The notes: generated by a model not told the origin, from the sequence alone. 64,000 nucleotides of DNA from Pseudoalteromonas flavipulchra NCIMB 2033 = ATCC BAA-314 (GCA_000814665.1 JWIH01000020.1:186001-250000); one strand, 5' to 3'; shown: positions 1 to 8,818, counted from the first letter of the stretch. Made by a program: numbers and translations.

Positions 1-332
1 AAGTATTTAAAACCCTGCTGATTGACGTTGATGGTAAACTGTATGTAGCTGTTTCTCCCGCCACGCAACAAGTGGATTTAAAAGCCTTTGCTAAAGCTTG
101 TAAGGGGAAAAAAGCACAGCTTGCAGATCAACAAAACGCGCAAAAGGTAACTGGTTATTTAATTGGCGGTATAAGCCCGTTTGCGCAGAAAAAGCAGCTG
201 CCCACGTTACTTCACGAGAGTGCTTTAGCATTTGAGCAAATTTATGTTAGTGCGGGCAAGCGGGGAGTTGAAGTCGTTGTTTCACCTGCTACTATAAAGC
301 AGTTATGCAAAGCAAAAATCGCACTGTTTTAA
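1..332 (+). CDS. ybaK: YbaK-family Cys-tRNA deacylase, 3' part only
   Basis: The reading frame is open from base 3, so the start lies outside the window and about 109 C-terminal residues are visible. Members of the YbaK/EbsC family hydrolyse Cys-tRNA(Pro) made in error by prolyl-tRNA synthetase, acting in the cytoplasm in trans. The family signature is clear: TGYLIGGISPF followed by QKKQLPTL, then ESAL and IYVSAGKRG near the C-terminus. The sequence seen looks intact. Family assignment is confident; the choice of ybaK over related ProX-type deacylases rests on the GGISPF and SAGKRG segments. Confidence 0.88.
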   Translation, partial: VFKTLLIDVDGKLYVAVSPATQQVDLKAFAKACKGKKAQLADQQNAQKVTGYLIGGISPFAQKKQLPTLLHESALAFEQIYVSAGKRGVEVVVSPATIKQLCKAKIALF

Positions 333-589
333 TGGCAGTGCTCAGCGTAAAAAACCATCTTGATTACAGATAAAATGCCAGTCTAGAACTGCTCAGGCTG
401 TCAAAGCTTCTCGTTCACTCCTATTTTTCCCCTAAGAACAGTAATTTACTTTTCTCAACTTACAGCTGTAAGCCATTAATTTAGCAGTCATTTATATTAA
501 TCATTCGATAACTCAGTAAAAAAGCCGTTAAAAAATTAAGTAGAGTAATTGATCTAAACGAATTTTTATGCCGTAATGTAGGTATATCT

Positions 590-606
590 ATCTGGTCGGA
601 TGAGTT
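590..606 (+). promoter_or_regulatory. Candidate FadR-type operator in the fadE leader
   Basis: ATCTGGTCGGATGAGTT is a close fit to the GntR-family FadR operator (core TGGTCNGACC), with the left half better than the right. It ends four bases before the fadE ATG and overlaps the only Shine-Dalgarno-like stretch (GGATGAG, 598-604). FadR in related gammaproteobacteria represses beta-oxidation genes until acyl-CoA binds it. No fadR is in the window, so this is a pattern match only. Confidence 0.45.
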
Positions 607-610
607 AATT

Positions 611-2866
611 ATGAGCCTAAGAACGAATTTAAGAAAGATCCTCCCAAGCATTTCAATCACAGAACAAGAAGCATTAGATGCCGGTGATGTTTGGTTAGAA
701 GGGTCAATTTATCAAGGTAAGCCTGACTTTTCGGCGCTTCGTGCTGTACCTGAAGCTAAGCTAAGTGTAGAAGAGCAAGCGTTTTTAGAAGGTCCAGTTA
801 AAGAATTAATGGGTATGATCGATGACTCGGAAATTCAAAATGGCAAACACTTGCCAGAGCATGTGCTTGAATTTTTGAAAAAAGAGAGATTTTTCTCTTT
901 GATCATTCCAAAAGAATACGGTGGTCTAGAGTTTAGCCCTTACGCAAACTCAACGATTGTAGGTACGATTGCGACTAAATCCTCTGCGGTAGCGGTAACG
1001 GTGATGGTTCCTAATTCACTAGGTCCGGGTGAGTTATTGCTTCATTATGGTACTAAAGAGCAGCAAGCGCACTACCTTCCTCGCTTAGCAAACGGTCGTG
1101 ATATTCCGTGTTTCGCGCTGACAAGCCCTGAAGCTGGTTCCGATGCCGGTGGCATTCCGGACCAAGGTATTGTTAAAAAGGGCATGCATAACGGTGAAGA
1201 AGTACTCGGTCTTGAAGTAACATGGGACAAACGCTATATCACACTTGCGCCAATTGCGACGGTACTCGGTTTAGCCTTTAAAGTATTGGATCCTGAGGGA
1301 TTACTAGGCGGTAAGAAAGAACTAGGGATCACCTGCGCGTTAATTCCACATGACCATCCAGGTGTGCAACTTGGTAACCGTCATGACCCGATGGGGATAC
1401 GCTTCTATAACGGTACGACACGTGGTGAAAAAGTATTTATTCCAATGGACTTTATTATCGGTGGCCAGAAGAATATCGGTCGCGGTTGGCAGATGTTGGT
1501 AAGCTGCTTAGGTGCTGGACGTGGTATTTCTTTACCAGCGCTAGGTGTTTCAACTAGCCAAGTCGCATTGAAATCAGCATCAGAATACGCTGCGGTACGT
1601 GAGCAGTTTGGTCTTTCGATCGGCCAGTTTGAAGGTATTCAAGAAAAGCTTGCTGATATTGCAGGCAAAGCATACATGCAAGAGGCAATGCGGGTATTAA
1701 CAACAGAAGGTTTAGGTATGGGTCTTAAGCCATCTGTAGTAACAGCAATTGCAAAATACCACATGACTGAAACTGGTCGTGACGTATTGGACTCTGCAAT
1801 GGATATTCTTGCAGGTAAGGCTATTCAAAACGGTCCTCAGAATACTCTTGCAAGCGGTTATGTTGCCCAGCCAATAGCGATTACCGTAGAAGGTGCAAAC
1901 ATTCTAACGCGTAACTTGATGATCTTTGGTCAAGGTGTGATGCGCTGTCACCCCTATTTGCAGTCAATGGTTGAATCTATTCACAGCGAAGAGAAAGACG
2001 CCGACAGTAAATTCCGTGGTATTTTGACAAAAACAGTTAGCTATAGTGTTGCCAACAGCTTACGTGCTTTCAAATATGGTCTTATGCCGTTCACTGCTGA
2101 TGCAAAGTCACCATTACCTGAAGTGCGTGCGTATGAAAAAGCCGCGCATAGATTAGCAGCTAAGCTTGCGGTATACGCAGACTTTTCATTGCTCGTATTA
2201 GGTGGAAAACTGAAACAAGCAGAAATGCTGTCAGCACGCCTTGGTGATGTAATGAGTCACTTGTATGCAGCGATGGCTTCAATCAAATACTATGAGCAAA
2301 AAGTAGCGGTAGCAGAGCGTGAGCAAGCAGCACCTTATTTCCATTATGCGACAAGGCATGCACTTATCAGTGCAGAAGAAGCGCTACATAAATTCTTAGA
2401 TAACTTCCCGGCAAGTGGTACTCGTAAATTTATGCGTGTGATCACGATGCAGTTTAGTGGTAAACAAATGCCTAAAATTAATGATGATATGATCAGAGAG
2501 TTGGCCGCCGCGGCGCAAATGGATACGCCAATCAAAGCGCAGCTTACTCATCTTGTGAAGCCTACCGCAGGTGATGGTCATGATATCAATGAGCAAGCAT
2601 ATAAAGCTAAGATGGGTTGCCTTGACCTGCTTGCCAAAGTTAAAAAGGCAGTTCGCAAGCGCGAGATCCAACCAGGTGTTCGTTTCGAGCAAACATTAGA
2701 TAATGCACTCGTTGGTAACCTTATCAATGAAGAAGAGTACGCAAAACTGGTTGATTACAATCGCAAGCGTGAAAAAGCAATCCGAGTGGATGAGTTTGAC
2801 TTCGATTTAAACTTGTTAGATGAACAAAGTGCGAAAGAAACAGTCAAGCAAGCCGTGAATGAGTAA
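611..2866 (+). CDS. fadE: Acyl-CoA dehydrogenase, FadE type with DUF1974 tail
   Basis: FAD-dependent enzyme of the first step of fatty acid beta-oxidation, making trans-2-enoyl-CoA. The 751 residues hold an acyl-CoA dehydrogenase core (roughly 80-460, including the segment FALTSPEAGSDAGG typical of the flavin/substrate region and the RGISLPALG and REQFG blocks) followed by the long helical DUF1974 C-terminal domain found in FadE. It is shorter than E. coli FadE (814 residues) because the N-terminal membrane segment of that protein is missing. Monocistronic: a strong terminator follows, and a FadR-like site precedes it. The ATG at 611 begins MSLRTNLRK; no better start is seen. Confidence 0.92.
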   Translation: MSLRTNLRKILPSISITEQEALDAGDVWLEGSIYQGKPDFSALRAVPEAKLSVEEQAFLEGPVKELMGMIDDSEIQNGKHLPEHVLEFLKKERFFSLIIPKEYGGLEFSPYANSTIVGTIATKSSAVAVTVMVPNSLGPGELLLHYGTKEQQAHYLPRLANGRDIPCFALTSPEAGSDAGGIPDQGIVKKGMHNGEEVLGLEVTWDKRYITLAPIATVLGLAFKVLDPEGLLGGKKELGITCALIPHDHPGVQLGNRHDPMGIRFYNGTTRGEKVFIPMDFIIGGQKNIGRGWQMLVSCLGAGRGISLPALGVSTSQVALKSASEYAAVREQFGLSIGQFEGIQEKLADIAGKAYMQEAMRVLTTEGLGMGLKPSVVTAIAKYHMTETGRDVLDSAMDILAGKAIQNGPQNTLASGYVAQPIAITVEGANILTRNLMIFGQGVMRCHPYLQSMVESIHSEEKDADSKFRGILTKTVSYSVANSLRAFKYGLMPFTADAKSPLPEVRAYEKAAHRLAAKLAVYADFSLLVLGGKLKQAEMLSARLGDVMSHLYAAMASIKYYEQKVAVAEREQAAPYFHYATRHALISAEEALHKFLDNFPASGTRKFMRVITMQFSGKQMPKINDDMIRELAAAAQMDTPIKAQLTHLVKPTAGDGHDINEQAYKAKMGCLDLLAKVKKAVRKREIQPGVRFEQTLDNALVGNLINEEEYAKLVDYNRKREKAIRVDEFDFDLNLLDEQSAKETVKQAVNE

Positions 2867-2894
2867 GTTAAACAAATAACTTTTTTGTAAAAGT

Positions 2895-2929
2895 AAAAGC
2901 CCTTAACCAATTGGTTAAGGGCTTTTTCA
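2895..2929 (+). terminator. Rho-independent terminator after fadE
   Basis: A perfect 32-base palindrome (arm 2895-2910, starting AAAAGCCCTTAACC, mirrored 2911-2926) ends in a T run. It lies 28 bases past the fadE stop and would end that transcript. Confidence 0.88.
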
Positions 2930-2991
2930 TGTTGGGTAAAGATAATAACACCAGCTATAATTATCAAGCACTGTAAAACGGTTTGCTTATT

Positions 2992-3189
2992 TATACCAAT
3001 TTGTCTTAATACTAGCTCAATTTGAAGGAACATATCTGACGTTAACAGCGTTAAAAATTTTTTATTTAGAATAACTAGATAACAAAATTTTTGACTTGTC
3101 TATATGGATGTAGGTACCTTGGCGGTAGCGGAGTTATCGACAAGATTATCTCGCCTCAAAATAGGTAGCTTAATTAAGAGAATTGGCAT
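2992..3189. repeat. MITE-like repeat, copy 1
   Basis: Starts TATACCAATTTGTCTTAA and ends with AATTGGCAT, so its ends are imperfect inverted repeats. The interior shares long stretches with the element at 45438-45599 (for example GCGTTAAAAATTT and TTATCGACAAGATT) and with the decayed copy at 37893. Relative to copy 3 it carries about 36 extra bases around 3094-3134, including GGATGTAGGTACCTT (3106-3120), a 15-mer that recurs in inverse orientation at 15538-15552. It encodes nothing recognisable. Confidence 0.75.
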
Positions 3190-3303
3190 TCGTAATAGTA
3201 AGTAAAGGGTTGTACTGTGTTTAAGTAACCTGAGTTATACAATAAAGAAGTTTGGCTGTTTATTGAACGACTCTCAGGTTAAATAACAAAAAGGTGTAAC
3301 ACA

Positions 3304-4242
3304 GTGAAAATAAGTATTCCAAGCGATGTAGTTTCTGCGCCTATGTCAACACAGCAAGAGCAACAATTATGGAGCGGTTGTGGTGATATGTTATTTATCA
3401 ATCATGATGCTGGGAAGCTTGCAATTAAGCGCACTAAAGTGCCTAGTGACATTGCACATCGGCGAATTGAACAATCTTCAGTAGCGCTTGCGCGTAAAGC
3501 TAAGTCTTATCAAGTAGAACGTCACTTTTACAAGCATCATGCATGCGAGTTACTCTCACCCTGCAATACGCCTAGTTATTTAGGTGAAGGGGTAAGTGAA
3601 GGGATGGACTACATCGTCTTTCGAGACTTCTCAACTCAAGGTTTTTCGCAAACCGCTAATCCATCCGAGTCACAAATATTAGCAGTGATAGGGTGGTTAG
3701 CTAAATTCCATGCTCACTTTTTACAAAGCCCAGCAGAGCATGTGTGGGAACAAGGAAACTATTGGCACCTAGATACACGACCGGATGAGCTTGAGCGAAT
3801 GCAGCACAGTAGCATTAAACAAGCGGCGCCACGATTACGAGATCGTATCAAAAATAGCCATTGGCATACTTGGATCCATGGCGACGCCAAGCTTGCTAAC
3901 TTTGCCTTTAATGGCGACCAAGCGCTAGGATTCGATTTTCAGTATGTCGGAAAGGGTATTGGTGTGTCAGACTTAATGCTGTTTATTACGTCGGTATTAG
4001 ACGAAAAGGAACAGCTCCTGCATGCTGATGAGTATCTCAAGTTGTATTTAGATATGTTGAGAATAGAATTATTAGGCAAAGCAGCCTCTATTGATATCGC
4101 TCAGATCCTTTCTGAGTGGGAGTCGTTGTGGCCTGTGGTGTGGGCTGACTTTTATCGCTTTCTATTGGGTTGGAAACCGGACCATGTAAAAATCAATGAT
4201 TACATGAAATTTCAAACGGAAATTGCATTACAACAGGGATAA
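3304..4242 (+). CDS. APH/ecdysteroid-kinase-like phosphotransferase
   Basis: A 312-residue protein with the kinase-like fold of aminoglycoside/choline phosphotransferases. The catalytic loop reads WIHGDAKLANFAF with HGD at residues 192-194, and the metal-binding DFQYVGKG follows at 211. Substrate cannot be told; the HGDAKLANF form and the following DFQYVG resemble the broad EcKinase/CHK-like group rather than dedicated antibiotic kinases. Start is GTG at 3304 with AAGGTG upstream. The next gene, an EamA transporter, starts three bases after its stop, so the two are probably cotranscribed and may act on related small molecules. Confidence 0.78.
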   Translation: MKISIPSDVVSAPMSTQQEQQLWSGCGDMLFINHDAGKLAIKRTKVPSDIAHRRIEQSSVALARKAKSYQVERHFYKHHACELLSPCNTPSYLGEGVSEGMDYIVFRDFSTQGFSQTANPSESQILAVIGWLAKFHAHFLQSPAEHVWEQGNYWHLDTRPDELERMQHSSIKQAAPRLRDRIKNSHWHTWIHGDAKLANFAFNGDQALGFDFQYVGKGIGVSDLMLFITSVLDEKEQLLHADEYLKLYLDMLRIELLGKAASIDIAQILSEWESLWPVVWADFYRFLLGWKPDHVKINDYMKFQTEIALQQG

Positions 4243-4245
4243 TAA

Positions 4246-5076
4246 ATGGTCATAGCCTTATTCAGTGCGTTAAATTGGGCTGTATTTGATTTTTTACGAA
4301 AAAGGCTAGCGAGCCATTATTCAGCCGCGCAAATGTCGGTGATATTTAGCCTGCTAGTCTTACCTGCATACATTGGCTATTGGTTGGTTGTTGACAAGCA
4401 GCTCCCAAGCTCTGCTTATATAGCGCCTGCGATAGCTAGCGGAATTTTGGCGGCAATTGGTAGCGTAAACTTTATTCAGGCGCTTTCGCTTGGGCGAATG
4501 GCGGTTATCCTGCCTCTGTTATCCATCACTCCAGCACTTGCAGGTGTATTTGCTTGGTTGCTACTAGGAGAACCTTTAACCACACTGCAGTCAATACTAA
4601 TCGCTGCGATTGTTCTTGCTTCGTTTTTATTGCAAGGAGGCAGATTCTCTTTTCAAGAGCCAGGTGCAAAACAAGTTGCAATCACCTCTTTTTGCTGGGG
4701 GCTTTGCATCGTGTTCGATAAACAGGCTTTGCAATACAGCTCGCTCTCTTTTCATGCTGGGTTTCTAACCTTTATGGTATTTTTTGTTAATCTAATCTTG
4801 TTACGACCACAGTTTAAAAATCAAAATTTCCGCGCACATTGGTTGCTCTGGACTATTTCTTCGGTGGTATTCGCTGTCGCTGTTATTTTTCAAATGCAGG
4901 CGTTAACCGAAATTCAGCCGGGGCTTGTTGAAGGATTGAAAAGAGCCATTGGCATAGTCAGCGCGAGTATGCTTGGAATGTGGTTTTTTAAAGAGGCAAT
5001 ATCAACAAAAGAATGGCTTATGATCTCTGTTATTCTGTGTTGTAGTGCAATGTTAGCATTAAACAGTGGCGCTTAA
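4246..5076 (+). CDS. EamA/DMT-family inner-membrane transporter
   Basis: 276 residues, almost wholly hydrophobic, with about ten membrane segments arranged as two EamA repeats, the usual size of drug/metabolite transporters. Each half has the small-residue-rich helix pattern of the family (for example SGILAAIGSVNFIQAL and the later VVFAVAVIFQMQAL). Substrate unknown. It follows the phosphotransferase gene by three bases in an apparent two-gene operon, and its stop codon sits inside a palindromic terminator shared with the convergent subtilase gene. Confidence 0.85.
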   Translation: MVIALFSALNWAVFDFLRKRLASHYSAAQMSVIFSLLVLPAYIGYWLVVDKQLPSSAYIAPAIASGILAAIGSVNFIQALSLGRMAVILPLLSITPALAGVFAWLLLGEPLTTLQSILIAAIVLASFLLQGGRFSFQEPGAKQVAITSFCWGLCIVFDKQALQYSSLSFHAGFLTFMVFFVNLILLRPQFKNQNFRAHWLLWTISSVVFAVAVIFQMQALTEIQPGLVEGLKRAIGIVSASMLGMWFFKEAISTKEWLMISVILCCSAMLALNSGA

Positions 5077-5084
5077 GCGCCACT
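5065..5084. terminator. Bidirectional terminator between EamA gene and subtilase
   Basis: Perfect 20-base palindrome, arm AGTGGCGCTT (5065-5074) with its complement directly following (5075-5084). It includes the EamA stop codon and lies between convergent genes. T-runs on either side are short, so efficiency is uncertain. Confidence 0.6.
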
Positions 5085-5102
5085 TAAAATTACTAATTGG
5101 TA

Positions 5103-6746
5103 TTACTTACACTGCGCGACTTTAGTCCAAACGTTTGAGTAGATCTCTGGGCTTGCGCCTTGTGACCAGTACGTAGCACGGTATTCAAAGCCTTTGAATG
5201 AAACCCGGTCGCCCGTATTGTAGAACTTAGTTGCATTCCATTCTTGGATACCATTACACCCAGCTGGTGCATCACTAACGGTAACTGCCAGTGTTTTAGA
5301 AGCAGTTCTGTTATTTGAAGCTGTCACAGTGAGTGTCACTTGATATGTACCTGCACTCGCGTAGGTGTGTGATGGGTTAGTTTGTGAGCTTGTTGCGCCG
5401 TCACCAAATTCCCACTGATAACTACCTGCTGTTGATTGGTTGTTAAATGTCGCAGTGAGGCCGGACACGCTGAAGTTAAAGTTTGCATTGACTGCACCTG
5501 AAGTATCACAACCATTATTTGTTAGATAATCAACCGCAGCTTTTGCTTGCACAATACCATAGCCGTAAGAAGTATCACGACCTGCTTGGCCTTTGTCTTT
5601 TGCAGTTGTATTAAGCACTTGGCGAATTTGCTGAGCGGTACATTGCGGGAAGTGGCTCCACACTAATGCTGCGACACCAGAAACATGCGGTGTTGCCATT
5701 GAAGTCCCACTAATACTGCGATACGCGCCATTATTCCATGTTGAGTTTACACCAACCCCCGGGCCTGCAATTTCTACTTGGCTGTTGTATTGAGAGAAAG
5801 AGGCTTTTGACTCAGAGCTATCGACCGCTGCCACAGATACAACTGCATTATACGATGCTGGGTAGCTCAGCGAGCTATTACCCGCGTTGCCAGCGGCTGC
5901 GATATGTAGCATGCCACGCTGATAACTCTGCTCAAATGCGCTTCGTTCTGCCGTAGAGCTGCCGCTGCCACCTAAACTCATGCTAGTTACGTTGGCGCCA
6001 GCCTGCTCACACTGCTCAATTGCTTTAATGAGGTCGGAACCGTATGCCCAGTTACCTTGGTCGTTAAACACTTTAACAATATGAAGACCTAGTTGCCCTG
6101 ATGGATTCACCCCGACCACACCTGTGCCATTACCACCTAAAGCGGCGATTGTGCCGGCTACGTGTGTTCCGTGGCCGTTACCATCGTTACTCCACACACC
6201 TGTGTCGTAGTTACCGTAGCCGTCATTACCTGTAATGCCTGTGCTAGGTAAATCTTGGTGACCTAGCGTATAACCAGTATCCATAATACAGACTTTACGG
6301 TTGCCGCTGTAGCCGTCAGATACTTGGTTAGCCTGCACCATATTAATGCCGTAAGGTGTTGTTTCAGCGAGTAAATCAATTGCTGAAGTTTTTACACTTG
6401 GCAAATAGCGTTTAGGGTCAACTTCTACGTGTGCAATATTACCGCTTGCTTGTAGTTGTTGCATTTGCGCTGAAGAAACTTCGGCAACATATGCATTAAT
6501 GCTTGGCAATGTGTTGACTGCAGCAGTACCCAAGGTGGAGTAGGCAGCTTCAGACAAAGCCTGCGCTTTAAACTGCGCCGTTTCTGCTTGACTTAAGCGC
6601 ACAGGCAGAACATTTGGTGTTGCGCTGTCTTTTAACGTGACAATAACGCGCTGTGTATCTGCGTGAGCAACTGAAAGGCTTGCACAAACGCAGGCACTAA
6701 GGGTCGAAAGCTTAAGAAGTTTTACTACTGTATTACTGTTTTTCAT
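5103..6746 (-). CDS. Secreted subtilisin-family (S8) serine protease with PKD and chitin-binding-type domains
   Basis: Extracellular endopeptidase of 547 residues. Order: signal peptide (1-29, cleaved after AHA), I9-type propeptide (about 32-115), proteinase K/aqualysin-like catalytic domain (about 128-410), PKD domain (about 428-495, with WEFGDG and YASAGTYQVTLTV), and a C-terminal CBM5/12-like module (about 505-547, with WNATKFYNTGDRVSFKG). Catalytic triad: Asp156 in IMDTGY, His192 in GHGTHVAG, Ser349 in GTSMATPH. The extra modules suggest binding to polymeric or chitinous particles. Start: ATG at 6746 with AGGTGA five bases upstream; that site lies in an inverted repeat (6751-6793). Confidence 0.95.
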   Translation of the reverse strand: MKNSNTVVKLLKLSTLSACVCASLSVAHADTQRVIVTLKDSATPNVLPVRLSQAETAQFKAQALSEAAYSTLGTAAVNTLPSINAYVAEVSSAQMQQLQASGNIAHVEVDPKRYLPSVKTSAIDLLAETTPYGINMVQANQVSDGYSGNRKVCIMDTGYTLGHQDLPSTGITGNDGYGNYDTGVWSNDGNGHGTHVAGTIAALGGNGTGVVGVNPSGQLGLHIVKVFNDQGNWAYGSDLIKAIEQCEQAGANVTSMSLGGSGSSTAERSAFEQSYQRGMLHIAAAGNAGNSSLSYPASYNAVVSVAAVDSSESKASFSQYNSQVEIAGPGVGVNSTWNNGAYRSISGTSMATPHVSGVAALVWSHFPQCTAQQIRQVLNTTAKDKGQAGRDTSYGYGIVQAKAAVDYLTNNGCDTSGAVNANFNFSVSGLTATFNNQSTAGSYQWEFGDGATSSQTNPSHTYASAGTYQVTLTVTASNNRTASKTLAVTVSDAPAGCNGIQEWNATKFYNTGDRVSFKGFEYRATYWSQGASPEIYSNVWTKVAQCK

Positions 6747-6750
6747 ATTT

Positions 6751-6793
6751 CACCTGTTTTACATGTTGTTTACGTTTGTTACTAAAACAGGTG
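6751..6793 (-). promoter_or_regulatory. 11-bp inverted repeat covering the subtilase ribosome binding site
   Basis: CACCTGTTTTA (6751-6761) and TAAAACAGGTG (6783-6793) are exact inverse copies with 21 bases between. On the minus-strand message the 3' copy holds AGGTG, the Shine-Dalgarno sequence of the subtilase. A TTGACA (6809-6804) and a weak TTTAGT (6786-6781) 17 bases apart could be the promoter; if so the upstream arm overlaps the -10 and the repeat would be a protein site rather than an RNA hairpin. Confidence 0.6.
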
Positions 6794-6888
6794 TTGACAT
6801 CGCTGTCAATGCGTAAATATTAGACAGGTTTAAATTGCATTATCTTTCTGGATTTTGTTTAATGCATTAATTAATCGTTCTTAAATTC

Positions 6889-7950
6889 TCAATTCTTCAC
6901 ATTATTATTGTGGTTATTTTTATTAAGTGAGTGAGTTAGTTCTGTAATGGTAAATTGCGCTGGATCGTTAATGTAACGTAAAAAGTCCAGGTGTTCAGGA
7001 AAGTTTCCATGTATGGCATGATACAAAGGTACATGAGCGTCATCCAGCGATTCGAAAATAGATAAGGTTACGCTGTCTATCGGTGTGAAGTCTCTATGAT
7101 ATTGTGCTAGTCGAGCTAAGGTATAGGCCCCAAGCAACACATGCCCTCCAATCGAAACATCTAACTTAGGCGCAATATCTTCATCCCAATTAATCCCACC
7201 TATGACGATCTTACGGTTTAACTCTTTAGCAGCGAGTAATGCGCCATAAGCAATAGGATCATTGGCAGCCCAAACGGTTGTAATTGCGGAGTCTCGCTGT
7301 AACCACGCTTTAGTGAGGCGATAAGCTTCATTCTGAGACCATTGACAATTTGCCTCTGCGATTAATTCTAGCTCCGTATGGTGCTCAAGATATGCGCGCA
7401 TGCCTTTTTGTCGGTCTAATGCCGCAGTCGTCGCCACGTCACCTAGTAAAGCTAATACATGTTGCGATGGATTTGAGGACCTAAGCGCTTTTCGCGCAAG
7501 TTGATGCATTAATTTAAAACCGGCTTGGAAATTGTCTGGCTCAATGGTGCCAATAATTTGGTGTCCTGCCTTTAACAAAGCCACTTCCTCTGTTTTGGTC
7601 GGTCCGTTGAGCAAGAAAATAATCTTAATGTTGGTGGCTTTAGTGTTTAACAAATAGGGAACGACACTCGACTTTTCGTTTACCAGCACAAGGTAATCAG
7701 CATCACTTTTCAAGGCTTGCTCTACGAGCGATTTCATCAAAATATGGTTGCGCTTCGCATAACTAATTTTGAGGGAAATATTCATGTTAGTAGCGGCCGC
7801 AGTCATCACGTTGCTGACGTTATACCAAAAATCCCCTGTAGGATTTTTTGTTGCAAAGCCAGGGTTTACAAATTGAACGTTGAATCGTTGTGCAGATAGC
7901 ACGGCCATCGGCGATAAGAGTAAAAAGATGAACAACAATTTTCGGATCAT
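6889..7950 (-). CDS. Orphan periplasmic sugar-binding-type substrate-binding protein
   Basis: 353 residues with a signal peptide (MIRKLLFIFLLLSPMAVLSA) and the type I periplasmic binding fold of RbsB/LuxP-like proteins; segments such as ADYLVLVNEK, GTIEPDNFQAGF and TTVWAANDPIAYGAL match strands of that fold. Such proteins bind sugars or autoinducers in the periplasm and hand them to an ABC importer, chemoreceptor or sensor kinase. None of these partners is adjacent: the subtilase lies downstream and a cytochrome gene lies divergently upstream. Ligand and partner are unknown. The N-terminal half mentions no cysteine lipobox, so it should be soluble. Confidence 0.75.
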   Translation of the reverse strand: MIRKLLFIFLLLSPMAVLSAQRFNVQFVNPGFATKNPTGDFWYNVSNVMTAAATNMNISLKISYAKRNHILMKSLVEQALKSDADYLVLVNEKSSVVPYLLNTKATNIKIIFLLNGPTKTEEVALLKAGHQIIGTIEPDNFQAGFKLMHQLARKALRSSNPSQHVLALLGDVATTAALDRQKGMRAYLEHHTELELIAEANCQWSQNEAYRLTKAWLQRDSAITTVWAANDPIAYGALLAAKELNRKIVIGGINWDEDIAPKLDVSIGGHVLLGAYTLARLAQYHRDFTPIDSVTLSIFESLDDAHVPLYHAIHGNFPEHLDFLRYINDPAQFTITELTHSLNKNNHNNNVKN

Positions 7951-8140
7951 AAGTCTCTACATTTTTGATATTCAAAAAGTGTGCTGCTAAATACGCTACA
8001 AGTATAGCTTACGCTAGAATCGTTGCGCTATCTGCCTGTTTTTTTGAATGCTATTCGGAACCCGCATATTTTTCATAGCATTGAATTTAGCTCATACGTT
8101 AATTGCTTTATACTAGCGCGCAAAGAGTAAGGGGACTTTG

Positions 8141-8533
8141 ATGAGAAAAATCGTATTTATATTCGTGTTGTTGTTTTCGATGTCAGGGGTTGCGCATGAG
8201 TCAAGCGAACTGAATAAAACCATGAAGGAAATGGGTCATATTTATAAGCAGGCTATGAAAGCGCAATCTGCTCAAGAAATGCAGGCGCACTTAGCCGAGC
8301 TGACTACACTCGTTAATGAAAGTAAGCAATTTCAGTTTAAGCAAGAGGTGTCTGCCGAGTCAGTTGCGGGCTTGAATAAAGTACTCGAAACTATTACTAA
8401 AGCGAGCCAAGAAATAGACTCGGGAAGAATTGAGAAAGCCCGTGAAATGCTTTTAAAAATTGATGAGCTGAGAAAGCAATACCACAAACTACACGAGCCA
8501 CCGAGCTTTTGGGAATTACTGTTTGGTAGTTAA
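8141..8533 (+). CDS. cybC: Cytochrome b562 family protein
   Basis: 130 residues: signal peptide (to about VAHE, residue 20) then a four-helix bundle of the cytochrome b562 family, small periplasmic haem-b carriers of unclear role. The likely haem ligands are a Met in helix 1 (LNKTMKEMG) and the His in the last helix (LRKQYHKLHE), matching Met7 and His102 of the E. coli protein. A short aromatic C-terminal extension (PPSFWELLFGS) follows the usual end. ATG at 8141 is preferred over an upstream TTG because AAGGGGA lies seven bases ahead. Family members that have lost haem binding exist, so redox activity is not proven. Confidence 0.75.
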   Translation: MRKIVFIFVLLFSMSGVAHESSELNKTMKEMGHIYKQAMKAQSAQEMQAHLAELTTLVNESKQFQFKQEVSAESVAGLNKVLETITKASQEIDSGRIEKAREMLLKIDELRKQYHKLHEPPSFWELLFGS

Positions 8534-8766
8534 GCTGAGATTCGAATAGTTAACTTATCTAATCGCTGTGGTTATTTCTTGTTCTATCGCAGCGGCTTTG
8601 CTCATCTGTCTTAGCTTTAGTTTAGGATGACAAAATACTAGCGAGTGGTAGTTTGATTTTTCAGGCTCGCTCGTTAGTTCTCTATAAAATCCAAAAAGCG
8701 GTGAAATAGCGTTATCCTTTTCTGCACTTATTAAAAATTACGTAAAAATCTACTCAAAATAAGTTG

Positions 8767-8790
8767 CATTATTAATTGGAACGATCCAGT
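8767..8790 (+). promoter_or_regulatory. LacI-type operator O1 ahead of the secreted metallopeptidase
   Basis: AATTGGAACGATCCAGT (8774-8790) is a near-palindrome with a central CG, the mark of LacI-family sites. It matches the two sites ahead of the TonB receptor gene (10353 and 10431). A CATTAT hexamer (8767-8772) sits one base upstream of AATTGG, the same spacing as TATAAT at the 10431 site, so the site would block a promoter. Confidence 0.65.
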
Positions 8791-8818
8791 ATGTTTGTTT
8801 TTAATCTGGGAAATTTCA

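Larger units (their letters stand above)
2867..3303. other. Intergenic stretch with terminator, MITE-like repeat and leader inverted repeat
   Basis: This 437-base gap holds the fadE terminator (2895-2929), a MITE-like element (2992-3189) and, just before the next gene, a perfect 9-bp inverted repeat TAACCTGAG (3226-3234) / CTCAGGTTA (3273-3281). AAGGTG at about 3289 is the ribosome binding site of the GTG at 3304. I see no gene; short frames here are not supported by a start signal. Confidence 0.6.
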
